The notes: a model not told the origin generated them from the letters alone. DNA of 64,000 nucleotides from JASJAR01 sp038530285 (GCA_038530285.1 JBCBCY010000015.1:1-64000), one strand, 5' to 3'; shown: positions 16,683-25,859, numbered from the stretch's first letter. Made by a program: numbers and translations.

Positions 16683-17789
16683 TTATCCCGCCAGAGCGGT
16701 GGCCATTTCATCAATCTGTGACAGTTGGAACGCGGTTGTGGGTTCGTCCGGCTGGCGCTGGGCGATGGTCGCACCCAAGGGGTCTTCCAGCGGGGCGATG
16801 CCCGCCAGCGTTGAAATCGCGGCATGGGCGCAAAACGGCGCATGGACGTCGGAATACCCACCCTCATGCACCAAAACCACGCGCCCTGCGGCGACCTGAT
16901 CGGCCACGGCCATGGTGGCGGCGGTCATGGCGGCAAAGCTGTCGGCCCCCAGAAGCATCCGGCCCAACGGATCAACGGCAGACGCGTCATAACCCGAAGC
17001 GACAACGATGATATCGGGTTTGAACGCCGCGATGGCAGGCAGCGCGAGCCGGTCAAGCGCGGCCATCCAGGCGGCGTGTCCGGACCCGGGTGGCAGCGGA
17101 ACATTCAGGTTGTATCCCTCGCCCGCCCCCTTGCCGCGGTCAGAAAACGCTCCGGTATCAAGGGGATAGTTGCGCGCCTGGTGGATCGACACGGTCAGCA
17201 CATCGGCGCGGTCGTAAAACACCGCCTCGGTGCCGTTGCCATGGTGCACATCCCAGTCGAGTACGGCAACGCGCGATGCCGCCCCTGACGCTAGGGCGGC
17301 CTCGACCGCGACGGCGATATTGGCCAGAAGGCAGAACCCGTTGGGCCAGTCTGGCAGGCAGTGGTGTCCGGGGGGCCGACACAGCGCATAGGCGTTGTCG
17401 CACGCGCCCGCCAACACATCGGCCACCGCGCGCACCGCCAGACCCGCCGACAGGGCTGCAATCTCGTACCCGCCCCGGCCAAAAGGGGTGCGCAGGCCAA
17501 TCTCGCCACCCCCGGCATCGGACAGGGCTTTGAATTTCGACAGATAGTCTTCGGGATGGACCCGCCGCAGGTCCGCTGTGCTGGCAGGGTCCGCGCCCGA
17601 GACCGCGAGTTGCCCGCTCACTCCCGAGACATCCAGAAGCGACTTCAGCCGCCGCTTGGCTTCAGGGCCTTCGGGAAAACCGCTGCCGGAAAGGGGCTGG
17701 ACCATCCCGCCCACCGGCACGGTCATCGCATAGGTACCCGCGCCGTGCCACAACGTGCGTTCGTCCCAGAAAAACCCAGTGCGGTTCAT
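16683..17789 (-). CDS. histone deacetylase-like (class II HDAC/acetylpolyamine amidohydrolase) enzyme
   Basis: Zinc amidohydrolase of the arginase/deacetylase fold, 368 aa. Key motifs are RPPGHHCLPD (catalytic His pair), VLDWDVHHGNGTEAVFY (zinc ligands Asp and His), GYDAS (third zinc ligand Asp) and the catalytic-Tyr region VHEGGYSD. Bacterial members remove acetyl groups from polyamines, acetoin-related compounds or protein lysines. The ATG overlaps the stop of the upstream small gene by 4 bp. The substrate cannot be chosen from sequence. Confidence 0.92.
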   Translation of the reverse strand: MNRTGFFWDERTLWHGAGTYAMTVPVGGMVQPLSGSGFPEGPEAKRRLKSLLDVSGVSGQLAVSGADPASTADLRRVHPEDYLSKFKALSDAGGGEIGLRTPFGRGGYEIAALSAGLAVRAVADVLAGACDNAYALCRPPGHHCLPDWPNGFCLLANIAVAVEAALASGAASRVAVLDWDVHHGNGTEAVFYDRADVLTVSIHQARNYPLDTGAFSDRGKGAGEGYNLNVPLPPGSGHAAWMAALDRLALPAIAAFKPDIIVVASGYDASAVDPLGRMLLGADSFAAMTAATMAVADQVAAGRVVLVHEGGYSDVHAPFCAHAAISTLAGIAPLEDPLGATIAQRQPDEPTTAFQLSQIDEMATALAG

Positions 17790-18028
17790 GGTTTGGGCGC
17801 GGTTTTAAGCTGGTAGAACCCTTCAGGCAAATCCAGTGCGGCGACCAGATCGGCCACCTGGGCCAGCGACAAGGTGACCCGCTGCAACCGGTCGGTCTGG
17901 GGTTCAAGCTGTTCGATCGTGATGCAGTCTTCGAACGCGTTGATCGTAACATCCTCCTGCCGGTGGCCCTTGGCCTCATCGATCAGGGTGATCACGGTCG
18001 CGTCGAATTCGTGTTCAATGGTAAACAT
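17786..18028 (-). CDS. small conserved hypothetical protein
   Basis: 80 aa, MFTIEHEFDATVITLIDEA..., acidic, with no signal peptide or membrane segment. The beta-rich N-terminus followed by LSLAQVADLVAALDLPEG suggests a small globular domain. The ATG at 18028 is preferred to a GTG two codons upstream. Its stop overlaps the HDAC-like start (ATGA), so it is probably translated with it. Function unknown. Confidence 0.7.
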   Translation of the reverse strand: MFTIEHEFDATVITLIDEAKGHRQEDVTINAFEDCITIEQLEPQTDRLQRVTLSLAQVADLVAALDLPEGFYQLKTAPKP

Positions 18029-18067
18029 GCCCACAAGCTTGGCGCGGGCCGGGCGGCGCGTCCAGCG

Positions 18068-18448
18068 CTATTCGGTCGCCGGGGGGCGGCGCCTTTGGCG
18101 TCGGCGGTCCATCGCGTAAAGGGCCGGGGCGGCGATCCGGTCATAGGCGAACCGCGCAAGGGGCCGGATCACCGGACGGTCCAGCAGGCGCGCCAGCAAC
18201 GCCCAGCGGGGCAGATGCCGCCACAGCACGAAAAACGCATCGAGCCCCGCGATCCGCTCGCCGTCCTTGATGACATGGAACTGGCGGGCAGCCTCATCGC
18301 GGGTCATGCCTGTCGCGGCCAAAGCCTCAGGCGTAAGCCCCGAGAACGCGATGGGTGCGCCAATGGCGTCCGCCTCGCGGCGGTAAAGGTCCACCTCACG
18401 CGAACAGATCGGGCAGGTGTCGTTGTAGATGACGCGGATTTCACTCAT
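18068..18448 (-). CDS. DCC family thiol-disulfide oxidoreductase-like protein (DUF393)
   Basis: 126-aa protein beginning MSEIRVIYNDTCPICSREV. The D-x-C-x-x-C pattern at residues 10-14 is the family signature. A central PEALAATGMTRDEAARQFHVI and the LARFAYDRIA C-terminus match DUF393/DCC. It is believed to be a thioredoxin-like redox protein; the partner is unknown. The start is placed at the ATG at 18448; further upstream in-frame sequence belongs to the divergent control region of the M48 protease gene. The C-terminus is Arg-rich (MDRRRQRRR). Confidence 0.85.
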   Translation of the reverse strand: MSEIRVIYNDTCPICSREVDLYRREADAIGAPIAFSGLTPEALAATGMTRDEAARQFHVIKDGERIAGLDAFFVLWRHLPRWALLARLLDRPVIRPLARFAYDRIAAPALYAMDRRRQRRRPPATE

Positions 18449-18595
18449 GGCTGTGACGTAGGTGCCAAGCATGCTGCGTCCAGCCTTGGCGACGCCGCGT
18501 CGCAGGCAAAGCGCGGCTGGTCGTCGCGCTGGCCTTGGGCTGGGCGTCCGGGTAACCTGCCACCAAACGATCAGGCAAATCGGAGCGTCCTGCAG

Positions 18596-19300
18596 ATGTT
18601 GATACGCGGTCTTCCCTTGGTATTCGTGGCGGTCCTTGCGGGCTGCTCGGTCCAGCCGGTGCAACCGGTCCCTGCTGCCAGCACCGTTGCCCCGGCCCCG
18701 CCGCCGGTCAGTCGCAGCCAGGCCAACGCGAATTTCCGCGCGGTGGTCGCACGGGTCGAACCGGTGGCCGAACGCGAATGCCGGCGCCGCACCGAAGGGG
18801 TCAATTGCGACTTCAAGATCGTGGTCGACACCCGCGACCAGCCGCCCAATGCGTTTCAAACGCTGGAACAGGGCGGGCGCCCAGTGATCGGCTTTACCGC
18901 TTCGCTGATCCAAGATGCGCGCAACCAGGACGAATTGGCCTTTGTGTTGGGCCATGAGGCTGCCCACCATATCGAAGGCCACATCCCACAGACCCAGCAA
19001 TCGGCCATGGGCGGGGCGCTGGCGGGGGCTGTGCTTGCAGGTGTCCTTGGCCTTGATCCCACAGCAGGGCAGGTCGTGACCGATATTGGCGGCACCGTAG
19101 GCGCACGGCGGTTTTCCAAGGCGTTTGAGCTTGAGGCCGATGCGCTGGGCACCGTCATTGCCGCGCGCGCAGGCTACAATCCACGCCGCGGGGCAGAGTT
19201 TTTCAACCGCATCCCTGATCCCGGCGACCGGTTTTTGGGCACCCATCCCCCCAACGCGGACCGCATCCGCACAGTCGAACGGGTGGCAGCGGGGCTTTAG
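18596..19300 (+). CDS. M48 family metalloprotease, lipoprotein
   Basis: Zinc protease of 234 aa, probably anchored in the periplasmic face by lipid. The signal peptide ends in a lipobox LAGC (Cys at about residue 16). The active site HEAAHH (HExxH) is near residue 121 and the third ligand region FELEADALG near 179. The fold resembles the periplasmic M48 proteases (BepA/LoiP-like) used in outer-membrane quality control. The ATG at 18596 has GGAG upstream and directly starts the signal peptide. Divergent from the DCC gene. Confidence 0.9.
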   Translation: MLIRGLPLVFVAVLAGCSVQPVQPVPAASTVAPAPPPVSRSQANANFRAVVARVEPVAERECRRRTEGVNCDFKIVVDTRDQPPNAFQTLEQGGRPVIGFTASLIQDARNQDELAFVLGHEAAHHIEGHIPQTQQSAMGGALAGAVLAGVLGLDPTAGQVVTDIGGTVGARRFSKAFELEADALGTVIAARAGYNPRRGAEFFNRIPDPGDRFLGTHPPNADRIRTVERVAAGL

Positions 19301-19372
19301 CCTTTTGGTTGATCCAGATCAGTGTTGCCGAACCCCTGCCAGCCTATGACGGCTCTGAAAGGAGTTCGTCTG

Positions 19373-19630
19373 ATGTATGATACAAAGACAATCCGGCGCC
19401 ACGCTGGTCTGTTTACGACGATGGCTGAACGTCAGGGCATCGACCTTCAAGAAGCGGTCCTGCGGGCACAGATTACGCCAAATGACATTACCGATGGGGT
19501 CTTGCGGTGCACCGGATGCACCAAGCCTGACACCTGCGAGGCTGAGATGGCCCAAAGTGACCGTTCAACAGCTGTGCCTGACTTCTGCCGAAACGCGGCG
19601 TTGCTGGATGCCTTGAAAGACACCAACTAG
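19373..19630 (+). CDS. DUF6455 family small protein
   Basis: 85 aa, cytoplasmic, with RCTGCTKPDTC near residues 45-55 and a later conserved Cys (PDFCRN). The cysteine set suggests metal binding or redox activity. A GAAAGGAG site before the ATG at 19373 fixes the start. Small DUF6455 proteins are common in Rhodobacterales, and their role is unknown. The TAG stop shares CTAG with the convergent gene. Confidence 0.8.
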   Translation: MYDTKTIRRHAGLFTTMAERQGIDLQEAVLRAQITPNDITDGVLRCTGCTKPDTCEAEMAQSDRSTAVPDFCRNAALLDALKDTN

Positions 19631-20382
19631 GCTAGCGCGTCGGGTCCGTTAAGCCAGCCCAGCGTCGCCTCGGTTGCGCCATTGGGGCGGTATTCCGCGC
19701 CCAAAGGTGCGCACCAGCCAAGCTGAGCAATCTGCGCGAAAAGCGCGCGGTACTCCAGGCTGCCTTGATCTGGTCGGCCCCGGTCGGGCACGCCCGCAAA
19801 CTGGATATGCCCGATATAAGGCAGACAGACTTGCAGCCGCCGGGCCACGTCACCTTCGCTGCGGGCCACATGATAACAATCAAACATCAGCTTTAGGTTT
19901 GGCACCCCCAGCTTGCCGATCACCTCAAGCGCTGTGGCGGTCGTGTTCAAAAAGTACCCCGGCACGTCATTGGTGTTGATCGGTTCGATCAGGATCGTTA
20001 GCCCATGGGCCGCCGCTGCCCGGCACGCATAGCCCAAAGTCTCAAGATAAGCCGTAAAAGCCGCCGGCCCCCACGCCACCCCTGCCAAAACATGGATGTT
20101 TTGCGCCCCAACGGCGGTGGCATATGTGACCGCCGCATCAACATCCGCCCGCGCTTTTTGGGACTGCCCCGGCAGGGCGGCGCAGCCAAATGTCTCATGG
20201 CGCGCGGTGTTGAGCCCCAAGATCGGCAATCCGGTCTCGTCAAGCGCGGTTTTCAGGGCAGCAGCAGGCACATCAGGCGCATGGATTTCGACCGCGTCAA
20301 ACCCCGCTGCCTTGGCCGCACGCACCCCATCGGGCAGGGCCAACTCGGTCCATAAAAACCCGAGGTTGGCCGAAAACCTCAC
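19627..20382 (-). CDS. hydroxypyruvate isomerase-like TIM-barrel protein
   Basis: Xylose-isomerase-like TIM barrel of 251 aa, MRFSANLGFLWTELAL..., close to the Hyi/OtnI family that isomerises hydroxypyruvate to tartronate semialdehyde. Metal and acid/base residues are expected at ILIEPINTNDVPGYF, LMFDCYHV and GHIQFAGVPDRGRPDQG, all present. I start it at the GTG at 20382 that overlaps the rimO stop (GTGA); an upstream TTG is less likely. No glyoxylate carboligase or tartronate reductase gene is adjacent, so the pathway assignment is by family only. Confidence 0.82.
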   Translation of the reverse strand: MRFSANLGFLWTELALPDGVRAAKAAGFDAVEIHAPDVPAAALKTALDETGLPILGLNTARHETFGCAALPGQSQKARADVDAAVTYATAVGAQNIHVLAGVAWGPAAFTAYLETLGYACRAAAAHGLTILIEPINTNDVPGYFLNTTATALEVIGKLGVPNLKLMFDCYHVARSEGDVARRLQVCLPYIGHIQFAGVPDRGRPDQGSLEYRALFAQIAQLGWCAPLGAEYRPNGATEATLGWLNGPDALA

Positions 20383-21740
20383 ACCAGATGGCCCCAAAGG
20401 TCATATTCGCCCGCCTCATCCACCTCGACCGTGACGATATCGCCGGGGCTGAGGTGCGCGAACCCTTCGTCAATGAACAGGTTCCCGTCGATTTCGGGCG
20501 CGTCGGCCTTGGTGCGGCAGGTCGCAGCGTCGTCTTCGACCAGATCGACGATGACATCCACGCGCTGGCCGACCTTCTTGGCCAGTTTGGTTTCCGAAAT
20601 GGCTTGCTGCGTGGCCATGAAGCGATGCCAGCGGTCTTCCTTGACGTCTTCGGGCACATGGTCGGGCAGGGCGTTGGACCGCGCGCCAGCCACGTTTTCG
20701 TATTTAAAGCAGCCCACCCGGTCGAGTTGCGCCTCTTCCAGCCAATCCAGCAGCGTCTGGAATTCGGCCTCGGTTTCGCCGGGGTAGCCGACAATAAAGG
20801 TCGAGCGCAGCACCAGATCGGGGCAATCGGCGCGCCAGGCGGCGATTTCATCCAGCGTGCGCGCCGCGGCCGCGGGTCGGGCCATGCGTTTCAGGGTGTC
20901 GGGGTGCGCGTGCTGAAACGGGATGTCCAGGTAAGGCAGCACGCCGGTGTCCGCCATCAGCGGGATCAACTCGCGCACATGGGGGTAGGGATAGACATAA
21001 TGCAACCGCACCCAGGCGCCCAAAGCCCCCAGATCGCGCGCCAGAGGCAGGATCGGGGTTTTGTCATCGCGGTCTTTCCAATCGGTGCCATAGGCGGATG
21101 TGTCCTGGGAAATGACCAGAAGTTCACGCACGCCCGCCTCGACCAGTTTTTCGGCCTCGCGCACAACGGCCGCGTGGGGCCGTGAGGCGAGTTTCCCGCG
21201 CATATCGGGGATGATGCAGAACTTGCAGGTGTGATTGCAGCCTTCGGAGATTTTCAGATAACTGTAATGGCGCGGGGTCAGTTTCACCCCGGTGCCGGGC
21301 AGCAAATCGACAAAGGGGTCGGGGCTGGGCGGGACCACATTGTGCACCGCATCCAGGACCTGTTCGTATTGCTGCGGTCCCGTCACGGCCAGCACCTTGG
21401 GATGCGCGCCGGTGATATAATCTTCTTCGGCGCCCAGGCAGCCTGTCACGATCACCTTGCCGTTCTGGTCCAGCGCCTCGCCGATGGCATCAAGGCTTTC
21501 GGCCTTGGCGGAATCAAGAAACCCGCAGGTGTTCACGATCACGGCCTCAGCGCCGGCGTAATCGGGGCTGATCGCATAGCCTTCGGCCCTGAGCCGGGTC
21601 AGGATGCGCTCGGAATCGACTAAGGCTTTGGGGCAGCCCAGGGACACCATGCCGATGGTCGGCTGATCGGGGCGGCGGGCATCGCGCGTCACGTCGGCGC
21701 GGGCGCGGTCAGGGCGCAGGTCTGGTGGATTTGTGGCCAT
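20379..21740 (-). CDS. rimO: ribosomal protein uS12 methylthiotransferase
   Basis: Radical-SAM enzyme that methylthiolates an aspartate of ribosomal protein S12. It has 453 aa with an N-terminal UPF0004 domain (MVSLGCPKALVDSERI, three conserved cysteines), the radical-SAM motif CNHTCKFCIIP (CxxxCxxC), and a C-terminal TRAM domain. RimO rather than MiaB is indicated by SLGCPKALVDSE. Start at ATG 21740. The downstream hyi-like gene begins within its stop codon. Confidence 0.97.
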   Translation of the reverse strand: MATNPPDLRPDRARADVTRDARRPDQPTIGMVSLGCPKALVDSERILTRLRAEGYAISPDYAGAEAVIVNTCGFLDSAKAESLDAIGEALDQNGKVIVTGCLGAEEDYITGAHPKVLAVTGPQQYEQVLDAVHNVVPPSPDPFVDLLPGTGVKLTPRHYSYLKISEGCNHTCKFCIIPDMRGKLASRPHAAVVREAEKLVEAGVRELLVISQDTSAYGTDWKDRDDKTPILPLARDLGALGAWVRLHYVYPYPHVRELIPLMADTGVLPYLDIPFQHAHPDTLKRMARPAAAARTLDEIAAWRADCPDLVLRSTFIVGYPGETEAEFQTLLDWLEEAQLDRVGCFKYENVAGARSNALPDHVPEDVKEDRWHRFMATQQAISETKLAKKVGQRVDVIVDLVEDDAATCRTKADAPEIDGNLFIDEGFAHLSPGDIVTVEVDEAGEYDLWGHLV

Positions 21741-21898
21741 GCGCGCCCGATAGCAGGCTTGGGTGCGGCGCGCCAGATGGGGCTGTGCCCCGCGCGCTTG
21801 CGCCCCCCGCGATATTTCTGGCAAGCCGAACGGCCAAGCGTTGTCGCCCGGCCTCGGGCCGCATAGACTGACCCCCAAGCAGGAAGCAGGGGACAACC

Positions 21899-23773
21899 AT
21901 GCGCTGGGCCGTTCGGATCATAGCAGTTTTGGTCATTTTCATTGGCGTGGCGCTGGGCGCTTTGCTGTTGATCCCGTCAGACCGCATCGCAGGGCTTGTG
22001 GCAGACCAGATTTCTGAGGCCACCGGCCGCGAGGTGCGCCTGTTGGGCGAGGTTCGCCCCTCGCTCTGGCCTGAAATCGGCGCCAGCACCGGGCCAGTTG
22101 AAGTGCTGGGCTCTGACGGTGAGGTTTTGCTGCGCGCGGGCTCGGTCGCGGTCGGTGTGGATGTCCTGGGGCTGATATCTGGCGATATTCGCATCACAGG
22201 CGCCGAGGTTGCGCTGGCGGAGTTGACGCTGAAACGCGCCGGCGATGGGACCGCGAACTGGGCCACGCCCGGGCCCGCGGTTCCGAACGGGTCGGCGGGG
22301 GGCGTGCCGGCCTTTGCGCTTGACCGATTTGTTCTGGCCGGCGCCACGGTCAGCTACACCGATGAGACAGGCGAAGTAACGCGGGTCGAGAACCTGAACC
22401 TGCAAGCCAGCCTGCCGGATTTCGCGGGTCCGCTGACCGTGGACTTCAACGGCGATCTTTCGCAGGTGCCGGTCAACGGCGAGCTGTCGCTTGCGTCCGC
22501 GTCAGATTTTTTTGCCGGATCGCGCACAGCCGGCGCGCTTGAGGTTTCGGCAGGTGTGAATTCCCTGCGATTTGTCGGCAACCTGACAAGCGGCGGGGTG
22601 GTCGATGGCAATTTCGAAGCTGCGCTGTCTGATCCGTCTTTTCTGCCCGCCCTTGCCGGACTGCCCCAAGGCCTTGGCGCGGATCAGATCGAGGCCAGCG
22701 GCGGACTGGCACTGGCCCCGGACGGTTTGGCGATGGCGGGGCTTGATCTCGCGCTGGACCAGAACCGCCTCAGGGGCACGGTCGACGTGACCTTTGCCGA
22801 TCCGCGTCCACGCGTGGTGGCCGATCTCGCCCTGGGGGATTTCGACCTGTCGGCCCTGGCCACACCCGCAGATAACGCCGATGCCCAGGCGGGCTGGTCG
22901 CGCGACCCGATTGATGTGGGCTTCCTTGGGCTGGTGGACGGCGATATCCGCGTCTCGGCTGACAGTCTCGAACTTGGCACGGCCCAGCTTGGCGCAACCA
23001 TCCTTGACACTGCGATCGAGGACCGCCGGTCGGTCACCCGCATCCAGCGTCTGGTGGCCTATGACGGGGCGATCGGCGGCGAAGTGATCCTGAACGGGCG
23101 GTCTGGGTTTTCAACGCGGGTTGACGTGGCGGGGTCAGCCCTGGCGATTTCGCGGCTGTTGTCGGAACTTGTCGGCTATGACCGGCTGGTGGCGGCAGGC
23201 GATCTTCGCCTGAATGTCCTCGGCTCAGGGCGCAGCATGAACGCGGTTATGAATTCGCTGGCCGGCGACGGCGCGTTCGATGTCGGCGCGGGCGAGCTTA
23301 TCGGGCTTGATATCGTCGGCATGCTGACCAACCTCGATCCGTCCTTTGTGGGCGACACCCGGCGCACGATTTTTGATGAGATCACGGTGAGTTTCCGCGT
23401 GGTGGACGGGGTGATCATATATGATGATCTGACCGTCGCAGCGCCCCTGTTCCGGGCCACCGGCACCGGCCAGATCGGGCTTGGCGGCCAAACGCTTGAT
23501 CTGCGGATGCTGCCCCAGCTTCTGGGCGGCGAGCGCGCAGGCATCTCGGTGCCCCTGACGATCAAGGGCACTTGGGACGCGCCTCGTGTCGGGCTCGATG
23601 TGGAAAACATGATCCGCCAGGGGATCGAAAGCGAAGTGGGCCAGCGCCTGCAAGGCGAGGCGGCCGACCGGCTGGGCGTAAGCGTCGAAGACGGCCAATC
23701 GGTCGAAGACGCGGTCCGCGACCGATTGGAAGACGAAGTGCGCCGGGGCCTAGGGGGCCTGTTCGGACGCTGA
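21899..23773 (+). CDS. AsmA family protein
   Basis: Envelope protein of 624 aa with an N-terminal membrane anchor (residues 5-27) followed by a beta-rich periplasmic region and the C-terminal AsmA_2-type block (GDGAFDVGAGELIGLDI ... FRATGTGQIGLGGQTLDL). AsmA-like proteins form long hydrophobic grooves that help move lipids or influence outer-membrane assembly. The start is preceded by AGGGGACAACC. The gene is monocistronic and divergent from rimO. The extreme C-terminus is acidic and repetitive (SVEDGQSVEDAVRDRLEDEVRR). Confidence 0.9.
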   Translation: MRWAVRIIAVLVIFIGVALGALLLIPSDRIAGLVADQISEATGREVRLLGEVRPSLWPEIGASTGPVEVLGSDGEVLLRAGSVAVGVDVLGLISGDIRITGAEVALAELTLKRAGDGTANWATPGPAVPNGSAGGVPAFALDRFVLAGATVSYTDETGEVTRVENLNLQASLPDFAGPLTVDFNGDLSQVPVNGELSLASASDFFAGSRTAGALEVSAGVNSLRFVGNLTSGGVVDGNFEAALSDPSFLPALAGLPQGLGADQIEASGGLALAPDGLAMAGLDLALDQNRLRGTVDVTFADPRPRVVADLALGDFDLSALATPADNADAQAGWSRDPIDVGFLGLVDGDIRVSADSLELGTAQLGATILDTAIEDRRSVTRIQRLVAYDGAIGGEVILNGRSGFSTRVDVAGSALAISRLLSELVGYDRLVAAGDLRLNVLGSGRSMNAVMNSLAGDGAFDVGAGELIGLDIVGMLTNLDPSFVGDTRRTIFDEITVSFRVVDGVIIYDDLTVAAPLFRATGTGQIGLGGQTLDLRMLPQLLGGERAGISVPLTIKGTWDAPRVGLDVENMIRQGIESEVGQRLQGEAADRLGVSVEDGQSVEDAVRDRLEDEVRRGLGGLFGR

Positions 23774-23777
23774 CACC

Positions 23778-24770
23778 CTAGCCCGCCTTGGCCTTGATCG
23801 CCTGGACCGAAGCTGCCAGCGCATCGCGCACCGGAATATAGGTGAAACCGAGCGTCTTGGGGGCTTTCGCACCAGACACCGCCATGTTCATGCCAAGGCT
23901 TGCCACCAACTCGCGGGCGTCGGCCCGAAAAAGCGCCATGACCCGCAACAAAAGGGCCGGTGCTTCGCTTTTGGGGGCTTTGCTGGTGGGGTCAATGTCG
24001 CGCAGAAGCTTGCCAGCCTCGACAAAGCGCAGGGTTTCGGCGGCCGCAGCAAAGCGTTCGCCCTTGGCGGCCTCATTGTCGATCGCGGCCACATGCATGA
24101 AGGCCACATCGCGCACATCCACCATCGGCAGGTTGACCGGTGGGGCCACCGGGATCGCGCCCGACAACATCCGCTCAACCAGTTCCAAAGACGCCCCATA
24201 GCGGTCGTCCATCGGGGGCCCGAAAACGCCGCCGGGGTTGATCGTGGTCAGGGCGATGTCGGGGTTTTCGGCCACAAAGTCCCAAGCCGCCTTTTCGGCC
24301 AGGGTTTTTGACGCCTCATAGGCGCTGACGGCAGGCGCATCGGGTGTGGTCCAATTGGTTTCATCCGATGGCGCGGTCTTGGGCTTCGACGCGTCTTTAT
24401 AGATCGCCGCACAGGATGACGTCAGGATTACCCGTTTGATGCCCGCCGCCTTTGCGGCTTTCATCGCCCGCAAGGTGCCCTGCACGGCAGGCCGGATCAG
24501 GTCCTGGGGGTCTTTGGGGCTGTCCAGAACAAGGGGTGACGCGGTGTGCATCAAGACATCGCAGCCGTCCATGGCGGTATCCCAGCCGTCGTCCTTATCA
24601 AGATCGAGATAGGCAAACTCCAGCGAATGCCCAGGATAAAGCGCCTCCAGCTCGCCCTTGCGCCGTTCAGACCGGATAGAAGCGCGCACCTGATACCCTT
24701 TTTCGAACAATTCGCGCAGGATGTGTTTGGCGATGAAACCGGATGCGCCGGTGACGAAAACCTTTGTCAT
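23778..24770 (-). CDS. NAD-dependent epimerase/dihydroflavonol-reductase-like SDR
   Basis: Extended short-chain dehydrogenase of 330 aa. It opens with VFVTGASGFIAKHILRELF (NAD(P) Gly motif), has LTSSCAAIYKD and the catalytic YEASKTLAEKAAW (Y-x-x-x-K). Closest family pattern is the dihydroflavonol-4-reductase/aldehyde-reductase group acting on small carbonyls. It sits 12 bp downstream of a TetR gene on the same strand and is probably controlled by it through the palindromes at 25348-25371. Confidence 0.9.
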   Translation of the reverse strand: MTKVFVTGASGFIAKHILRELFEKGYQVRASIRSERRKGELEALYPGHSLEFAYLDLDKDDGWDTAMDGCDVLMHTASPLVLDSPKDPQDLIRPAVQGTLRAMKAAKAAGIKRVILTSSCAAIYKDASKPKTAPSDETNWTTPDAPAVSAYEASKTLAEKAAWDFVAENPDIALTTINPGGVFGPPMDDRYGASLELVERMLSGAIPVAPPVNLPMVDVRDVAFMHVAAIDNEAAKGERFAAAAETLRFVEAGKLLRDIDPTSKAPKSEAPALLLRVMALFRADARELVASLGMNMAVSGAKAPKTLGFTYIPVRDALAASVQAIKAKAG

Positions 24771-24782
24771 GGGAAAGTCCTG

Positions 24783-25334
24783 TTATTCTAGGCCAATGGC
24801 GTTGCAGAGCATGTCGAAGGCCATGGCCTCGTTCGCTCCGGTGAGGGATTGATCGATCACCAGATCGATATGAAAGAAGATCAGCTCGCCGATGAAAGCG
24901 ATGTTCGGCCCCCGGATGATGCCGGCGGCATGGGCGTCAGACATCCAGGCGGCATGGGCCAGCCCCATCTCATCGGCTTGGCTTTGGGCCTCGGCACTGG
25001 CCAGGCCCGCTTCCAACAAGAGCCGTTTGATCTTGTGGCGGTTGGGGGCAGACCGCGACCATGTCAGGTGCGCCTCCCACAGCCGCCGGACGCTGGCGCG
25101 GGTGAAGCCCTCGCCGTCTTTCAGGGCCAGCGCATCGAAGAAATCGCGCTTGGTGGTCAGGTAGATCGCATCAATCAGATGCTGCTTGGTGGGAAAGGCG
25201 TTGAACAACGTGCCGTTGGACACGCCCGCCGCCTTGGCAATGGCGGCGGTCGACACGCCCACGCCCTGATCAAGAAACAGCGCAGTGGCGGCCTCGGCGA
25301 TCTGGGTTTGACGTGGGTTGAGCGCTGCGGTCAT
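24783..25334 (-). CDS. TetR family transcriptional regulator
   Basis: 183 aa with an N-terminal helix-turn-helix (residues 8-50: IAEAATALFLDQGVGVSTAAIAK as helices 1-2, then AGVSNGTLFNAFPTKQHLIDAIY) and a helical ligand-binding C-terminal domain. It is encoded directly upstream of the SDR gene with 12 bp between them. The -35/-10 region overlaps two palindromes, so it probably represses its own two-gene operon. The leader is very short (see the promoter entry). The inducer may be a carbonyl substrate of the SDR; this is inference. Confidence 0.92.
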   Translation of the reverse strand: MTAALNPRQTQIAEAATALFLDQGVGVSTAAIAKAAGVSNGTLFNAFPTKQHLIDAIYLTTKRDFFDALALKDGEGFTRASVRRLWEAHLTWSRSAPNRHKIKRLLLEAGLASAEAQSQADEMGLAHAAWMSDAHAAGIIRGPNIAFIGELIFFHIDLVIDQSLTGANEAMAFDMLCNAIGLE

Positions 25335-25342
25335 GGTTAGAG

Positions 25343-25371
25343 CATTTACTCTAGAGTGACTAGTCAGTCAA
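25343..25371 (-). promoter_or_regulatory. tetR-SDR promoter with overlapping palindromic operator
   Basis: On the minus strand TTGACT (25371-25366), a 17-bp spacer and TAAATG (25348-25343). Two perfect palindromes lie inside: TGACTAGTCA (25357-25366) and ACTCTAGAGT (25348-25357), sharing one base. The -10 lies about 10 bp from the ATG, so the transcript is leaderless or nearly so. Confidence 0.65.
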
Positions 25372-25451
25372 TATGTGGCAGTCGTTTTGCCTGTTGGGCT
25401 AGGCGTATTCAAACCGCTCCGGCGTTGCGACCTAAGGCTCTGCGACGAAAA

Positions 25452-25859
25452 TCAGTAATTGATCTCAAGCGGGGCTGCGCGTTCAAATTCAAGAACAACC
25501 GAAAACGCGTCGGCCCCTGTGAACCCGTCGGTCGGATCGTAAAACAAACCGAACCCATCAACTAACGTTGCCGTGCAATCGTCCAACCGCCCCGACGCCA
25601 AACGTCCGCCGCCGAAATCGCCAATCCGGTGCTGGCGGTCTTGTGTGTAAATTCGACCGTTCTTCGGCGCGTTGACCACAAGAACACGCGTTTCCAGCAG
25701 CCGACAGGTTGGTGTCCAGGAATGCGGATTTGACAGATGGACCGGGGCGTCGGCGGGTATCTCCAGGCTGCGGACGTCAGCCGACGCCGTGCTCGCAAAG
25801 ACGCCCAATGCTGCCAATAGCGCGACCCGGAAAATCCTTTCGAACGCTCTGGCCCTCAC
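25452..25859 (-). CDS. small secreted protein with Ig/cadherin-like strand motif
   Basis: 135 aa with a Sec signal peptide (RIFRVALLAALGVFASTASA) and a mature domain ending in FGLFYDPTDGFTGADAFSVVLEFE. The pattern Y-x-P-x-x-G-F-x-G-x-D-x-F is that of bacterial Ig/cadherin-like repeats, and here a single copy is present with two cysteines (CRLLE and DDCTATL) that could form a disulfide. The start is a GTG at 25859 overlapping the gcrA stop (GTGA). Function unknown; probably periplasmic or exported. Confidence 0.7.
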   Translation of the reverse strand: MRARAFERIFRVALLAALGVFASTASADVRSLEIPADAPVHLSNPHSWTPTCRLLETRVLVVNAPKNGRIYTQDRQHRIGDFGGGRLASGRLDDCTATLVDGFGLFYDPTDGFTGADAFSVVLEFERAAPLEINY

